DNA of 64,000 nucleotides from Pseudomonas benzenivorans (GTDB taxonomy: Bacteria > Pseudomonadota > Gammaproteobacteria > Pseudomonadales > Pseudomonadaceae): assembly GCF_900100495.1 (NCBI RefSeq), contig NZ_FNCT01000002.1:124001-188000 (forward strand), in the 5' to 3' direction. The notes below the pieces were generated by a model. That model was not told the origin of the DNA. It did no database searches and saw only the letters and a list, made by a program, of their open reading frames with translations. Shown here in pieces: positions 54,156 to 63,493 of this stretch; position 1 is the first letter of the stretch, and every line of letters begins with the position of its first letter. Both the position numbers and the translations under genes were made by a program.

Positions 54156-55419
54156 GTCGGCAATTGCCCTGATCGACTGCAACTCGTTCTACGCCAGCTG
54201 CGAGCGGGTGTTCCGCCCGGATCTGCTGCGTACGCCTATCGTCGTGCTGTCGAACAACGACGGCTGCGTGATCGCCCGCTCGGCCGAGGCCAAGGCGCTG
54301 GGCATCAAGATGGGTGAGCCGTATTTTCAGATCAGGCAAAAGCTTCGGCAGCACGGCATTTTGGCGTTCTCCAGCAACTACGCGCTTTATGGCGATATGA
54401 GTCAGCGGGTAATGACCATCCTCGAGGGGATGGCTCCGGTGCTTGAGGTGTACAGCATTGATGAAGCGTTCGCCGACCTGACCGGTATGCCTGGCAGCTT
54501 GGAGAGGTTGGGGCGGGAGATGCGTGCACGGGTGCTGCGCTGCACTGGCATCCCGGTGGGGGTGGGCATTGCCCAGACCAAGACCTTGGCCAAGCTGGCC
54601 AATCGTGCGGCGAAGCTATGGCAACGGCAGACCGGTGGGGTCGTGGACATCCGAAAGCCCGAAAAGCGCGACAGGCTACTGCAGGTGATGGATGTCAGCG
54701 AGGTCTGGGGCATCGGCCGGCAGATGACCGCCCACCTGGCCGACATGAACATTCGTACCGCCTGGGATCTTGTCCAGGCCGACGCCTGGACACTGCGCAG
54801 CAAGTTCTCGGTGCTGGTGGAGAAGACGGCCCGTGAACTGCGCGGCACATCCTGCCTGGCGCTCGAGGAACAAGTACCACAGAAGCAAGAGATCTGCTGC
54901 AGCCGGATGTTCGGCAAACGCTTGCATGAGCTGCCGCCGATCCGCGAAGCGGTGGCCACCTACGCCGCTCGGGCTTGCGAAAAGCTCCGCGCGCAGCGCT
55001 CCCTGTGCAAGAAGGTACGGATCAGCATTCGCACCGGCATGTTCAACCCGGACGAGCCGAAGTTCGCCAAGGGCATTATCTGTGAGTTGCCCTATCCGAC
55101 CGACGATACCCGACTGATAACCAAGGCCGCCTCCGCGGGGCTGGAACTGATCTTCCGGGCCGGCTTTGCATTCAGTAAGGCGGAGATCCTGTTGCTCGAT
55201 CTGCGCCAGCGTGGCGAGTTTACCGATGACCTGTTCGTCGCGACACCGCCGGTGGCTGCCGAGCGGGTGATGGGGGTGATGGATGCGATCAATGCACGAT
55301 GGGGGCGTGGAACCATGCGGCCTGCAGGAGTGCCGGCGAATCCGGACTGGGGCATGCGGCGAGAGATGATGAGTCCAAGCTATACGACGCGGATTGATCA
55401 GTTATGGACGGTAAAGTAA
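54142..55419 (+). CDS. umuC: UmuC-like Y-family DNA polymerase
   Basis: The 425-aa protein has Y-family motifs: [20 protein letters not shown] (first acidic), [10 protein letters not shown], and [12 protein letters not shown] (Asp-Glu pair), then [18 protein letters not shown] and a C-terminal clamp-binding-type end. It copies damaged DNA with low fidelity. It overlaps umuD and shares the SOS promoter. The umuDC pair sits beside mobile debris and may itself be a mobile or second copy. Confidence 0.95.
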   Translation: MPQAESAIALIDCNSFYASCERVFRPDLLRTPIVVLSNNDGCVIARSAEAKALGIKMGEPYFQIRQKLRQHGILAFSSNYALYGDMSQRVMTILEGMAPVLEVYSIDEAFADLTGMPGSLERLGREMRARVLRCTGIPVGVGIAQTKTLAKLANRAAKLWQRQTGGVVDIRKPEKRDRLLQVMDVSEVWGIGRQMTAHLADMNIRTAWDLVQADAWTLRSKFSVLVEKTARELRGTSCLALEEQVPQKQEICCSRMFGKRLHELPPIREAVATYAARACEKLRAQRSLCKKVRISIRTGMFNPDEPKFAKGIICELPYPTDDTRLITKAASAGLELIFRAGFAFSKAEILLLDLRQRGEFTDDLFVATPPVAAERVMGVMDAINARWGRGTMRPAGVPANPDWGMRREMMSPSYTTRIDQLWTVK

Positions 55420-55560
55420 GGGCTTGAGGCGGCCTACCCTGGAAGATACAGGTGCCGACCAAGAGCTGCCCGAGTGCGAACTGACTCGCTCTAGTTGACT
55501 CAAGCGTTCATTGCCCCAGAGCAGTCAGCGAGGCTGGACTGACTGGCGGCTGTTGCGGCT

Positions 55561-55833
55561 CTATGATGAAACCTGCCTGATATCCAACACGACCCAGACC
55601 TCATACCCTTTCTCCCGTGCTGCTTTCTCGGCCTCGAGTTGGGCAGCGAGAGTACTGATGGAACGGGAGCGGTGCTCGAAGCGGAATGGCGAACCACCGT
55701 TCTTACGCACGCTCAATTCAACGAGTGTGACGGTAGAGTGCTGTTTGGGTATGGGCTGCTTCGATTTCGAAGGCGCGAGGTCTAGGCCAAGTGCGCGCCG
55801 CATCTCGACTTCAGTGAGTTTTGCGTCAGTCAA
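55561..55833 (-). CDS. hypothetical protein (90 aa), accessory-gene type
   Basis: The product has a charged N-terminus (TDAKLTEVEMRRALGLDLAP) and a predicted beta-rich part (TVTLVELSVRKNGGSPFRFE) ending with SISTLAAQLEAEKAAREKGY and EVWVVLDI. I recall similar short proteins in integrative elements, without known function. No membrane segment or cysteine pattern. It is isolated between umuC and the next small gene. Confidence 0.55.
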   Translation of the reverse strand: MTDAKLTEVEMRRALGLDLAPSKSKQPIPKQHSTVTLVELSVRKNGGSPFRFEHRSRSISTLAAQLEAEKAAREKGYEVWVVLDIRQVSS

Positions 55834-55940
55834 GCGAGATCCCTAGAGCGATTGCGGGTGACGCCATTGTACCGAGAAGTCGTGCTGACATGACCCGAGT
55901 TCGATGCTGGCGTGCCAATAACCTCATCTCTGCGATATGG

Positions 55941-56222
55941 CTACGAATCGCCAAAGTAGTCATCGCGGGCGACTAGTCCGAATGGGCATTCCTCGCAGGG
56001 CTGCTCATCGCTGAACAGATTCTGCGTGCGGCGCTCCTGCTTCAAAAACGCTAGTGCCGCGAAAAAACAACTTTCGCATAGATTGACACGATAGCGTTCG
56101 CCATCATGCCCTGCGCCATAGCCCCAGAGCGCCTGGAGCGTCCCGAACTGCTCGCCGTATCCCGGCACCCTCGTACTGGTAGCGCATACATCGCAAATGG
56201 TGTCTTTATCGGTCTCTGTCAA
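55941..56222 (-). CDS. hypothetical protein with CXXC zinc-binding pattern (93 aa)
   Basis: Three CXXC pairs are seen: CDVC (about 10-13), CESC (about 49-52) and CEEC (about 76-79), suggesting zinc ribbons. The family is not recognised. It may bind nucleic acid or act as a metal-binding adaptor. It lies 107 bp from the 90-aa gene in the same orientation. Confidence 0.6.
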   Translation of the reverse strand: MTETDKDTICDVCATSTRVPGYGEQFGTLQALWGYGAGHDGERYRVNLCESCFFAALAFLKQERRTQNLFSDEQPCEECPFGLVARDDYFGDS

Positions 56223-56446
56223 CGGGCAGTCCTCGTGTTCGTATTAAAGAGGGCACTGCGCAACGGAGCGCCTTTTGCCAATTCTCCAGCCCCGCTGCGT
56301 TAGCTCAAGCATGGTCTGGCGCGCCATGCCAGAGGTGGATATGGCAGGTCTTCGACAACTGAACTGGGCTATCCAAAGGAGGATTCAAAAGCAGCTGCGC
56401 TGATATGCTTATCAACAGCTGCTGAAGCAGAAATCCGTAATCCGGC

Positions 56447-56473
56447 TGGGTCAATTTTCCATCAGCGCCAACA
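56447..56473. repeat. solo IS21-type end, inverted relative to 35667
   Basis: TGGGTCAATTTTCCATCAGC followed by GCCAACA is the exact reverse complement of the 27-bp end at 35667-35693, and about 100 bp inward are also similar. No istB coding is next to it. Confidence 0.8.
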
Positions 56474-56551
56474 CTTCAAGCTGTCCAACGACGACTTGTG
56501 CCATGACTTGTATCGCGACGAGTGTCCGGAGATGCGGTTGGCGTTGGTTCG

Positions 56552-56785
56552 TCATGGTTGTCCGCTGCACGTTTCTTGCGTTGCCGGCGGCGACCACTCC
56601 ATTCCCTCTTCGAGGATCGGATGGCTTTCGCTCACGACGATCAACGGTTTGTTCCGATTCTCCAGCGCGAACATGGCGATGGAGCCTTCGACGTCCACCG
56701 CCGGCACCTCCCCCTGTGGGTCAAGCCTGCCAACCCAGACATATTGCCGGGTCTCCAAACATGCGAGGTAATACGAAATACCCAT
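56552..56785 (-). CDS. hypothetical protein (77 aa)
   Basis: The product starts MGISYYLACLETRQYVWVGR and has the block FALENRNKPLIVVSESHPIL, but I know no family. GGAGG lies 5 bp before the ATG, so it is likely translated. It is between the IS21 end and another IS21-like end, and may be a passenger of one of these elements. Confidence 0.55.
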   Translation of the reverse strand: MGISYYLACLETRQYVWVGRLDPQGEVPAVDVEGSIAMFALENRNKPLIVVSESHPILEEGMEWSPPATQETCSGQP

Positions 56786-56889
56786 GTTTCCTCCGAATTT
56801 GAATCAAGTCTTTTACTGTGCCAATCCGGAACGGGAGGCGGTGCTGCCGCAAACATCCAATGTTACCGCCAATGCATTTTTTGACCCAG

Positions 56890-57012
56890 GTGCCGACGCT
56901 ATTCTGACCCAACCCAGCAGTCTGAAAGCGAAATTCTACAACTCATTTGGTGCTCGAAACTGGGTCAATGAAATTCCGGCATGTGGGTGGAAAATGTACC
57001 GGCGGCAACAGG
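56890..57012 (-). mobile_element. IS21-like end remnant
   Basis: On the reverse strand from 57012 the sequence is TGTTGCCGCCGGTACATTTT, then repeated TTGACCCAG and TGGGTCA words at about 56968 and 56890-56915, the multiple-repeat form of an IS21 end of a different subgroup from 56447. No transposase gene is left. The DUF6088 gene ends directly next to it. Confidence 0.5.
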
Positions 57013-57615
57013 TCATGTCAGCTCCAACGCCATACGCATCCATTTCGGCATTTTGCAGGCCATCAATATATTTAGATCTTCGGCTCTGAGCGCTTTCTTG
57101 ATCGCGGCAATGCACTCCGGGGTCGAGCCGTCTTTACCAAGATAAAATAGTGCGCTGATAGCCGTCCCTACCTCGGTCCCGGCACGCTGCATGACCATTG
57201 GTGCCGCATGTACCAACCGGACTTCACCCTTACCTATAAAAAATGATCGACTGGGTCCGCTGGTGTAATAGATCGGAATGAGCGGCATCTGGGTGCTCAG
57301 TCCAAACAACCTGACCGCATGAGCGCCATGAATCTGAAGAACATGGCGGTTCTGCCTAGCGATCAAGCTCACTACTTCCCATACATTTGGGCGAACCCGT
57401 GCAACGTATCGACTAGATTTCGGGCGCATGTAAATTCCTCGATGCACCCGTTCAAGTTCGCCTTGGCTGACCAGCCAAGCTACTGCCTTGGATATGGCGC
57501 CACGCGCTCCAAGCTCCGCAAAGCGGCTGATGCAGAAGGGTTGCCCTTTGGGTAAGCGCTTGACCCGTTGCGCAATGCGGGTGGATACCGACAGAGCAAA
57601 ATCAGTACTGGACAT
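57013..57615 (-). CDS. DUF6088 family protein (AbiEi-antitoxin-like)
   Basis: The 200-aa protein matches DUF6088: RIAQRVKRLPKGQPFCISRF and ELGARGAISKAVAWLVSQGE (winged-helix part), then GIYMRPKSSRYV. DUF6088 resembles the N-terminal DNA-binding part of AbiEi antitoxins. It would be a transcriptional repressor in a toxin-antitoxin-like pair. I chose ATG 57615 (GTGAGAG upstream), 14 bp after the stop of the next gene's frame. Confidence 0.8.
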   Translation of the reverse strand: MSSTDFALSVSTRIAQRVKRLPKGQPFCISRFAELGARGAISKAVAWLVSQGELERVHRGIYMRPKSSRYVARVRPNVWEVVSLIARQNRHVLQIHGAHAVRLFGLSTQMPLIPIYYTSGPSRSFFIGKGEVRLVHAAPMVMQRAGTEVGTAISALFYLGKDGSTPECIAAIKKALRAEDLNILMACKMPKWMRMALELT

Positions 57616-57629
57616 TGCGGCTCTCACTT

Positions 57630-57893
57630 CTATCGCGTGAAGTCCAATGACGAGCTGAACAGCGGCTGATGGAAAGCGATCACCCGCCGTCGATATTCAT
57701 CATCTGGAGCATCGCTCACCAGGCACTCTTCAAGGCGCCCCAACGAGAGGATCTGGTCGGCCGACGGGTAGTGCCTGAGCAGGCTTTTCGCATAGCTGCG
57801 GATATCCTGAGGCAGCTCAGTGTTACGGGCGAGTTCTCGCAGGAACTCTTCGGTCTTGATGACGCTGCGGGTTCTTTCGTGAGGAAGGGTCAA
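57630..57893 (-). CDS. BPSL0761 family protein
   Basis: The 87-aa protein begins MTLPHERTRSVIKTEEFLRE and continues helical to VIAFHQPLF, matching the short BPSL0761 family that is often placed next to DUF6088 genes. It is directly upstream of DUF6088 (14-bp gap). The pair is likely co-transcribed; which, if either, is toxic is unknown. Confidence 0.75.
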   Translation of the reverse strand: MTLPHERTRSVIKTEEFLRELARNTELPQDIRSYAKSLLRHYPSADQILSLGRLEECLVSDAPDDEYRRRVIAFHQPLFSSSLDFTR

Positions 57894-57959
57894 TGCGGCT
57901 ATCTCCTGATTCAGTCAACCACGTCTGCCGACGCTTGAATTCTGCCCTCCATACAAGCA

Positions 57960-59360
57960 TCAAAAGCAAGCCAGCAACTGTTGCCGGTAGTGCTTGGAAA
58001 AGCTGACCAGATGGTTTGGCTCAGCGGCAGAGCCCACCAGGGATAAGGTGCATGTAGCACCTGCCCCAATTACCTGCGCAATGCCACTTCCATTACTGTC
58101 ACCCACGACATCGATATTGCCAGCAGCCCCAATCCACCCAGATGTTGAACCTGAAGTGGAGGCTGGCATCTCTACCTCGTTCAGCACTGCCAGGTCATCC
58201 GGTAGATCATCTGCAATTCTCTCTGCCAAGCACTGCAGTGTCGGCTCCGCTAACATGAATAGCCACGCCTGATTATCGGGCTCGCCTGTGCGCCGAAGCA
58301 CTCGCCCCAGCACTTGTCGGTAATGCAGCTCAGTGCGGATGCGACTGAGGTAGCAGCACACCTGGAGTCGAGGAATGTCCGTGCCTTCGCTGATCATTCC
58401 AACTGCGATAATCCAACGGCAGGCGCTGTGTCTGAACGCATTGATAACCTGCTGCGCAGCCGGGGTTTTGTTGGTCACGATGCGGCAACCTTCACCCAAG
58501 GTTTCCAGGGCGAAGGCAATTTGCTGCGCGTGCTCGATGTCGGTGGCAACCACCAAGCCTGCCGCATCAGGCTTGACCAGGCGAAGTTCATCCAGCTTGC
58601 TGCACCCGAGACCGAGTAACTGATCAATCACCTCGTCATGACGCAATAGCTCTTCGTAGGTGACAGGGGACTCCCCCAATAGTTTGGCAATGCTGGGAAA
58701 CATCCTGACAGTGCTCTCTGTGTCCAGCTCCTCGGTAAGTTTCACCTTCTGGTTGTCGAGCAGGACAATGCGAGGGGAGCGGCACACACCATCAGCAATG
58801 GCCTCTTTCAATCCGTAGCGGTAGTCGCAGATCAGGTGCCCCTCGGGCGTCGAGTAGCGGGCCAAGGCAATGGCCCGATCGTCCGAACGCCATGGGGTGC
58901 CGGAGAGGGCCAGGGTGAAGGTGGCCCTGTCCTGTACCCGCTGAAGAATCTGTTGGCCCCAGGCGTTGCTGAGGAGTACATCGTGGCCGGCGCAGTGGTG
59001 GATCTCGTCAAAAACCGCGAATACACGGTAGTCATCGAGGAGTCGCCAGAACGCCTCATCTCGGTATTCCATGGCTTGATAGGTGAACGCTGCCCCAACT
59101 GCGCCGAGATGGCCATCCAAGCGTCTGCCGAGCACCGCAGCAAAGGACGAGCGAAAGCCCTCGACAACCTGACAGGAGGGAGCGAAGCAGAGAACCAGAT
59201 CGATTCTGTCCTGCTCAAGCAGTCTCTTGGCCAGCTCTGCCGCCATGCGCGTCTTGCCGGCGCCCGGCGTTGCCTGGCAGAAGAAGTGCGGCGTGGTAGT
59301 GAAGTGCTCTAGTGCCGTGTCGAGGCAGCGGCGTTGCCAGTCTCGAAGCAGTGTGGTCAT
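57960..59360 (-). CDS. SF2 DEAD/DEAH-box helicase
   Basis: The 466-aa protein has Walker A ATPGAGKT (about 31-38), Walker B FDEIHHC, SAT-like LALSGTPWR (motif III), and C-terminal motifs VVATDIEHAQ, GMISEGTDIPRLQ and RQVLGRVLRRTG (motifs V and VI). It is a RecG/UvrB-type DNA or RNA translocase of a small type, with a divergent low-complexity end (Gly/Ser-rich, about 405-450). It overlaps the coiled-coil gene by 4 bp, so they are one operon. Confidence 0.88.
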   Translation of the reverse strand: MTTLLRDWQRRCLDTALEHFTTTPHFFCQATPGAGKTRMAAELAKRLLEQDRIDLVLCFAPSCQVVEGFRSSFAAVLGRRLDGHLGAVGAAFTYQAMEYRDEAFWRLLDDYRVFAVFDEIHHCAGHDVLLSNAWGQQILQRVQDRATFTLALSGTPWRSDDRAIALARYSTPEGHLICDYRYGLKEAIADGVCRSPRIVLLDNQKVKLTEELDTESTVRMFPSIAKLLGESPVTYEELLRHDEVIDQLLGLGCSKLDELRLVKPDAAGLVVATDIEHAQQIAFALETLGEGCRIVTNKTPAAQQVINAFRHSACRWIIAVGMISEGTDIPRLQVCCYLSRIRTELHYRQVLGRVLRRTGEPDNQAWLFMLAEPTLQCLAERIADDLPDDLAVLNEVEMPASTSGSTSGWIGAAGNIDVVGDSNGSGIAQVIGAGATCTLSLVGSAAEPNHLVSFSKHYRQQLLACF

Positions 59361-59944
59361 CGTGCGGAGGCAAGCGTCTTGAGCGTCTTCTCGATGGCGC
59401 GAAGATGGCCCAGCAGGCGCGAGCTTCGGTCTCTAGCTTCCAGGTACTCGCCTTCGACCTTATCCCGGAGATGCGGCATATCATCGAGGAGCAGCTTGTA
59501 TCGCTCCGCCTCGCCCATCGATGCGAGGAAGTCCAGCCTGATTTCCTTGAGGAGCGCCTCCAGGTGCTGATCCACATCGGCTGATGGTTGCGGTACCGCC
59601 GCATTATCGAACGCTGACGACTCCTGCTCTGGCTCACAAGCGGTCTTATGGCTGTTCTCGAACCCGTTGTCGATCAGCTCCAGTTGCAGATGTGCCGGAA
59701 TCGGCAGCAGGTGGTAGACCTGTCCCCGCGAACGGCGCTCTTCATCGAGCACAACCCAGCCCATGCGCAACATTCGGCGGATCTGTTCATACACGTAGTG
59801 GCGCACATCGGCGATACGGAAATGTGTGCCCTTCAGGCGAGCAGCATAGGCATCACGCAGTTCACGCGTCGTGAACCTTGCACGCCCTTCCTCCTGAAGC
59901 AGCTCATACAGACGCCTGTCGAAGATAAACGAGGCCGATTTCAT
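59357..59944 (-). CDS. coiled-coil partner of the SF2 helicase (195 aa)
   Basis: The N-terminus (MKSASFIFDRRLYELLQEEG, then FTTRELRDAYAARL) looks like a winged-helix DNA-binding part, and the C-terminal half is a coiled coil (about 125-195). The start ATG 59944 begins the domain; an earlier start would extend into the promoter. The helicase start overlaps its stop (4 bp), indicating coupled production. Partner proteins of this kind recruit helicases to DNA. No named family. Confidence 0.7.
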   Translation of the reverse strand: MKSASFIFDRRLYELLQEEGRARFTTRELRDAYAARLKGTHFRIADVRHYVYEQIRRMLRMGWVVLDEERRSRGQVYHLLPIPAHLQLELIDNGFENSHKTACEPEQESSAFDNAAVPQPSADVDQHLEALLKEIRLDFLASMGEAERYKLLLDDMPHLRDKVEGEYLEARDRSSRLLGHLRAIEKTLKTLASAR

Positions 59945-59977
59945 TGAGGCACCAGAAGAGTTAACGCAGCAGAAATG

Positions 59978-59991
59978 CGGATTATAATCCG
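59978..59991. promoter_or_regulatory. palindromic operator between helicase operon and XRE gene
   Basis: CGGATTATAATCCG is a perfect 14-bp palindrome 33 bp before the coiled-coil gene and 57 bp before the XRE gene. It also contains a TATAAT box. A site for the XRE regulator controlling both directions is likely. Confidence 0.7.
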
Positions 59992-60048
59992 TGGCCCCTG
60001 CATCCGCAAACACACGATAGTGCCGCCTCAAGTGGAATTGAGACGGTC

Positions 60049-60270
60049 ATGGAGAAGTTGGCGAAAGCGTTAGGGGAACGCATCCGGGCGCAGAGAAAGG
60101 CCTGTGGGATTTCTCAGGATGCGCTAGCGCTGGCCTGCAGTATCGACCGTAGCTATATGGGGCGTATCGAGCGTGGTGAAGTGAACATCACCGTCGAGAA
60201 GCTGTATCGGATCGCAAGCGAACTCGCTTGCGATCCATCCTGCCTACTGCCTCAGTTGTCAGAGCTGTAG
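60049..60270 (+). CDS. XRE family regulator (73 aa, single HTH domain)
   Basis: This is a minimal cro/C1-type protein with helix-turn-helix SQDALALACSIDRSYMGRIE (about 23-42). Size and sequence resemble the controller proteins of restriction systems. It is divergent from the helicase operon and 25 bp upstream of the hsdR end on the opposite strand. It may be the switch of the neighbouring system. Confidence 0.9.
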   Translation: MEKLAKALGERIRAQRKACGISQDALALACSIDRSYMGRIERGEVNITVEKLYRIASELACDPSCLLPQLSEL

Positions 60271-60295
60271 CTTCGCATCTGATCGAGAGCGGCGC

Positions 60296-63200
60296 TCAAG
60301 AAGGCCTGAGATTGCCGCCACTGTTGCCTTGCTCCGAACCTTTCGCCGCCGTCAGCATCTTTAAAATCACCAACGCAAACGCCCGGCTCTTGGTCTCGTT
60401 ATCCAGCACTTCCAGCGAGAGCTTCTCGTGGTCGGTCATGGCGTCCAGTACGGTGTCCAGCACGCGCTTGGGGAACAGGCCGTGCATCACCTGTTCGACC
60501 GAGTGGTTGTTGACCTGGGCCATCACATCCTCCTGGCGGCTGATGCGATTGGCGATGCCGGTGAGGAACTGCAGCTGATCCTCTTCGCTCACTTCGGCAC
60601 CGAAGATATCGTTCAGCGCCTCGATGATCTCCGACAGCCGCTTCTTCTCCGGGTCATGGGCCTTGCCGCTGCCCAGCGCGCTGGCAGGGTCCAGGCCGTA
60701 GTCGCCTTGCTCCTCGCTCAAGCGCAGCTGATGCTCGGCGCGCTTGCTCAAGCGGTAGTGGCTCAATTGCAGCTCGCCCAGGTCCACGTCTTCCTGATCC
60801 AGGCGATCCACACGCAGTAGCGGGTGCAGGTGCTTGGCATAGACACACAGTTGCTCCAGCTCGCGATCCTCATAGGGGATGATCTGCGAAAGGAACTCAT
60901 ACAGGCGCACAAAGCTCTGCAAGTTCTTCTTGAACAGGTCGAGCTGATCCACCTGCTCACCGACTTCCTTCACTGCCGCCTCGGCCTTTTTCAGGCCCGC
61001 GCTGTCGCCGTTGCGCTCGGCGGCACGCTTGAAATCGAGCGCATGCAGGCGTGAGTCCTGGGCCAGCTTATAGCGCTTGGCAAAGCGCTCCTTGGCAGGC
61101 GCGCAGTAGTAGCTGAGCTTGCTGGCGGCCGCCTTGGGGTCGAAGAAGGCGATGGCGAATGCCGCCACTTCTTCCCAGTGGTAGATGCCCTCGGCATCCA
61201 GCTTCTTCTGCAGGTCATAAATGAGCTGCGGGTCGGTCACGTCGGTCAGCTCGGCCTTGGTGTAGTACGGCAGGAAGGCGTCGAGAATGTCCTGGGCGTC
61301 GTTGAAGAAGTCAAGAATGAAGGTGGGCTTGCTGTCGCCAAAGGTACGGTTCAGCCGCGACAGGGTTTGCACGCAGTCCACTCCCTGCAGCTTCTTGTCC
61401 ACGTACATGGCGCACAGCTTGGGTTGATCGAAGCCGGTCTGGTACTTGTTGGCGGCGATCATCACGTTGAAGTCCTGGGTGTCGAAGGCCTCCGCCAGAT
61501 CACGCCCGTTCAGGCCGGGGTTCAGCACGCTACTGCTTTCCGTCACCTCTTCGGGAATTACCCCATCCGGCAGAACGCTGCCGGAGAAGGCCACCAGCGG
61601 ATGCACGTCGCCGTAGCCCATCTGCTTCACATAGGCCATCACTGCCAACTGGTAGCGCACCGCCTCCTGCCGGCTGCTGGTCACCACCATGGCCTTGGCC
61701 TGGCCACCCAGCAGGTGGCGGATATTGGCGCGAAAGTGTTCGACGATCACCTCCACCTTCTGACTGATGTTGTACGGATGCAGGCGCACCCAGCGCGCCA
61801 GCTTCATGCGCGCCTTCTTCGAGTCCACTTCCTCGTCATCGCCATCCGGGTGGGCGATCTTCCAGGCGGTGCTGTAGGTGGTGTAGTTCTGCAGCACGTC
61901 GAGGATGAAACCTTCCTCGATGGCCTGGCGCATGGAGTACAGGTGGAACGCCTCGGGCTTGTTGTCGGCGCTCGCCGGCAAGGCCGGATTGGCCGGGCGT
62001 CCAAACAACTCCAGGGTCTTGGCCTTGGGCGTGGCGGTAAAGGCGTAGTAGCTGATGCGCTCGTTAGGCGCCCGGGCGGCCACGGCGGCATCCAGTAGTT
62101 CCTCGGCGCTGATTTCTTCAGCCTCCGGGGCATCGCTGCCGAGGATCTGCTTCAGCTTGCTGGCCGATGAACCGGTCTGCGAGGAATGCGCCTCGTCGGC
62201 GATCACCGCATAGCGCCCGCAGGCCAGCTTGGGGTACTTGTCCAGGGCATCGAACAGCGCCGGGAAGGTCTGGATGGTGACGATGATGATGCGCGTCTGC
62301 TCGGCCAGCGCCTCGGCCAGCTGTTCGGACTTGCTCTGGTTGCCGATATCGCGGGTGATGCACTTGACCACGCCCTGGGCATGCTCGAACTGGTAGATGG
62401 TGTCCTGCAGCTGCCTGTCCAGCACGGTGCGGTCGGTAATCACGATCACCGAGTTGAACAGGCGCTGGCCCTCGGCATCGTAGAGCGAGGCCAGTTGGTG
62501 CGCCGTCCAGGCAATGGAGTTGGACTTGCCGGAGCCGGCACTGTGCTGGATCAGGTAACGCTTGCCCGGCCCTTCGGCGCGGGTAGTCTCGATCAGCTTG
62601 TTCACCACTTCCCACTGGTGGTAGCGCGGGAAGATCAGGGTTTCTTTGGTAACGCGGTTGCCATCGGCATCTTCCTTCACGCTCTTCTGTAGGTGCAGGA
62701 AGCGGCCCAGCACCTTGAGCCAGGCATCCGGCTGGAACAGGCGCTGCCACAGGTAGCCGGTGGCGTAATGGCTGTCGTCCGGCGGCGGTGGGTTGCCGGC
62801 ACCGCCGTCGAGGCTGCCCAGGTTGAACGGCAGGAAGAAGGTCTCCTTGCCGGCCAGTTGGGTGGTCATCGCCACCTCATCCTGGCTCACGGCAAAGTGC
62901 ACCAGTGCGCCGCGCTTGAAGGTCAGCAGCGGCTCGGGTTTGCGCGTCAGCGGGTCTTTGACCGGGCGATCCTGGCGGTACTGGCGCTTGGCGTTTTCCA
63001 CCGACTGCTTGAACTCGCTTTTCAGCTCAAGGGTGGCGGTGGGGATACCGTTGACGAACAGCACCAGATCCAGGCGAGGGTTGTACTCACCCTCTCTGAA
63101 ATGCGGCGAGTAGGACACCTCCGGCACCACACGCAGGCGATTGCACTGGTAGCGCTTGAGGGTGTCCGGATTCATGCCGTGGTCGGGCTTGAAGCTGCAC

Positions 63201-63493
63201 GCCTCGATCTTCACCCCCGGCAGCTTGAAGCCATGGCGCAGTACATCCAGGGTGCCGTCCTGCTCCAGCTCGCGCACCAGCTTCTGCACCAGCACCGCTT
63301 CCGGGTTATTCGGGTTGGCCTTGGCGAACTTCTCCCAACGCTCCGGCCAGGCGGCCTGGAAGTAGCCGAGAAAGTCCTCGGTATAGAGCGCCGTACGCCG
63401 GTCATAGCCGCTGGCCGGGCCGGTGAGCCAGCCTTGGGCGGTCATGGCGCTGATGATGTCCTGCTGAAATTGGGCTTCCTTGCTGTCCGCCAT
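60296..63493 (-). CDS. hsdR: type I restriction enzyme, R subunit
   Basis: The 1065-aa protein has an N-terminal PD-(D/E)xK nuclease motif (RLDLVLFVNGIPTATLELKS), SF2 motor with Walker A HSAGSGKSNSI and DEAH VIADEAHSSQ, motifs GLNGRDLAEAFD and TGFDQPKL, and a C-terminal helical HsdM-binding region. HsdR cuts unmodified DNA far from the recognition site using ATP-driven translocation. It overlaps the upstream hsdS by a TAATG junction. Length is typical. Confidence 0.96.
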   Translation of the reverse strand: MADSKEAQFQQDIISAMTAQGWLTGPASGYDRRTALYTEDFLGYFQAAWPERWEKFAKANPNNPEAVLVQKLVRELEQDGTLDVLRHGFKLPGVKIEACSFKPDHGMNPDTLKRYQCNRLRVVPEVSYSPHFREGEYNPRLDLVLFVNGIPTATLELKSEFKQSVENAKRQYRQDRPVKDPLTRKPEPLLTFKRGALVHFAVSQDEVAMTTQLAGKETFFLPFNLGSLDGGAGNPPPPDDSHYATGYLWQRLFQPDAWLKVLGRFLHLQKSVKEDADGNRVTKETLIFPRYHQWEVVNKLIETTRAEGPGKRYLIQHSAGSGKSNSIAWTAHQLASLYDAEGQRLFNSVIVITDRTVLDRQLQDTIYQFEHAQGVVKCITRDIGNQSKSEQLAEALAEQTRIIIVTIQTFPALFDALDKYPKLACGRYAVIADEAHSSQTGSSASKLKQILGSDAPEAEEISAEELLDAAVAARAPNERISYYAFTATPKAKTLELFGRPANPALPASADNKPEAFHLYSMRQAIEEGFILDVLQNYTTYSTAWKIAHPDGDDEEVDSKKARMKLARWVRLHPYNISQKVEVIVEHFRANIRHLLGGQAKAMVVTSSRQEAVRYQLAVMAYVKQMGYGDVHPLVAFSGSVLPDGVIPEEVTESSSVLNPGLNGRDLAEAFDTQDFNVMIAANKYQTGFDQPKLCAMYVDKKLQGVDCVQTLSRLNRTFGDSKPTFILDFFNDAQDILDAFLPYYTKAELTDVTDPQLIYDLQKKLDAEGIYHWEEVAAFAIAFFDPKAAASKLSYYCAPAKERFAKRYKLAQDSRLHALDFKRAAERNGDSAGLKKAEAAVKEVGEQVDQLDLFKKNLQSFVRLYEFLSQIIPYEDRELEQLCVYAKHLHPLLRVDRLDQEDVDLGELQLSHYRLSKRAEHQLRLSEEQGDYGLDPASALGSGKAHDPEKKRLSEIIEALNDIFGAEVSEEDQLQFLTGIANRISRQEDVMAQVNNHSVEQVMHGLFPKRVLDTVLDAMTDHEKLSLEVLDNETKSRAFALVILKMLTAAKGSEQGNSGGNLRPS

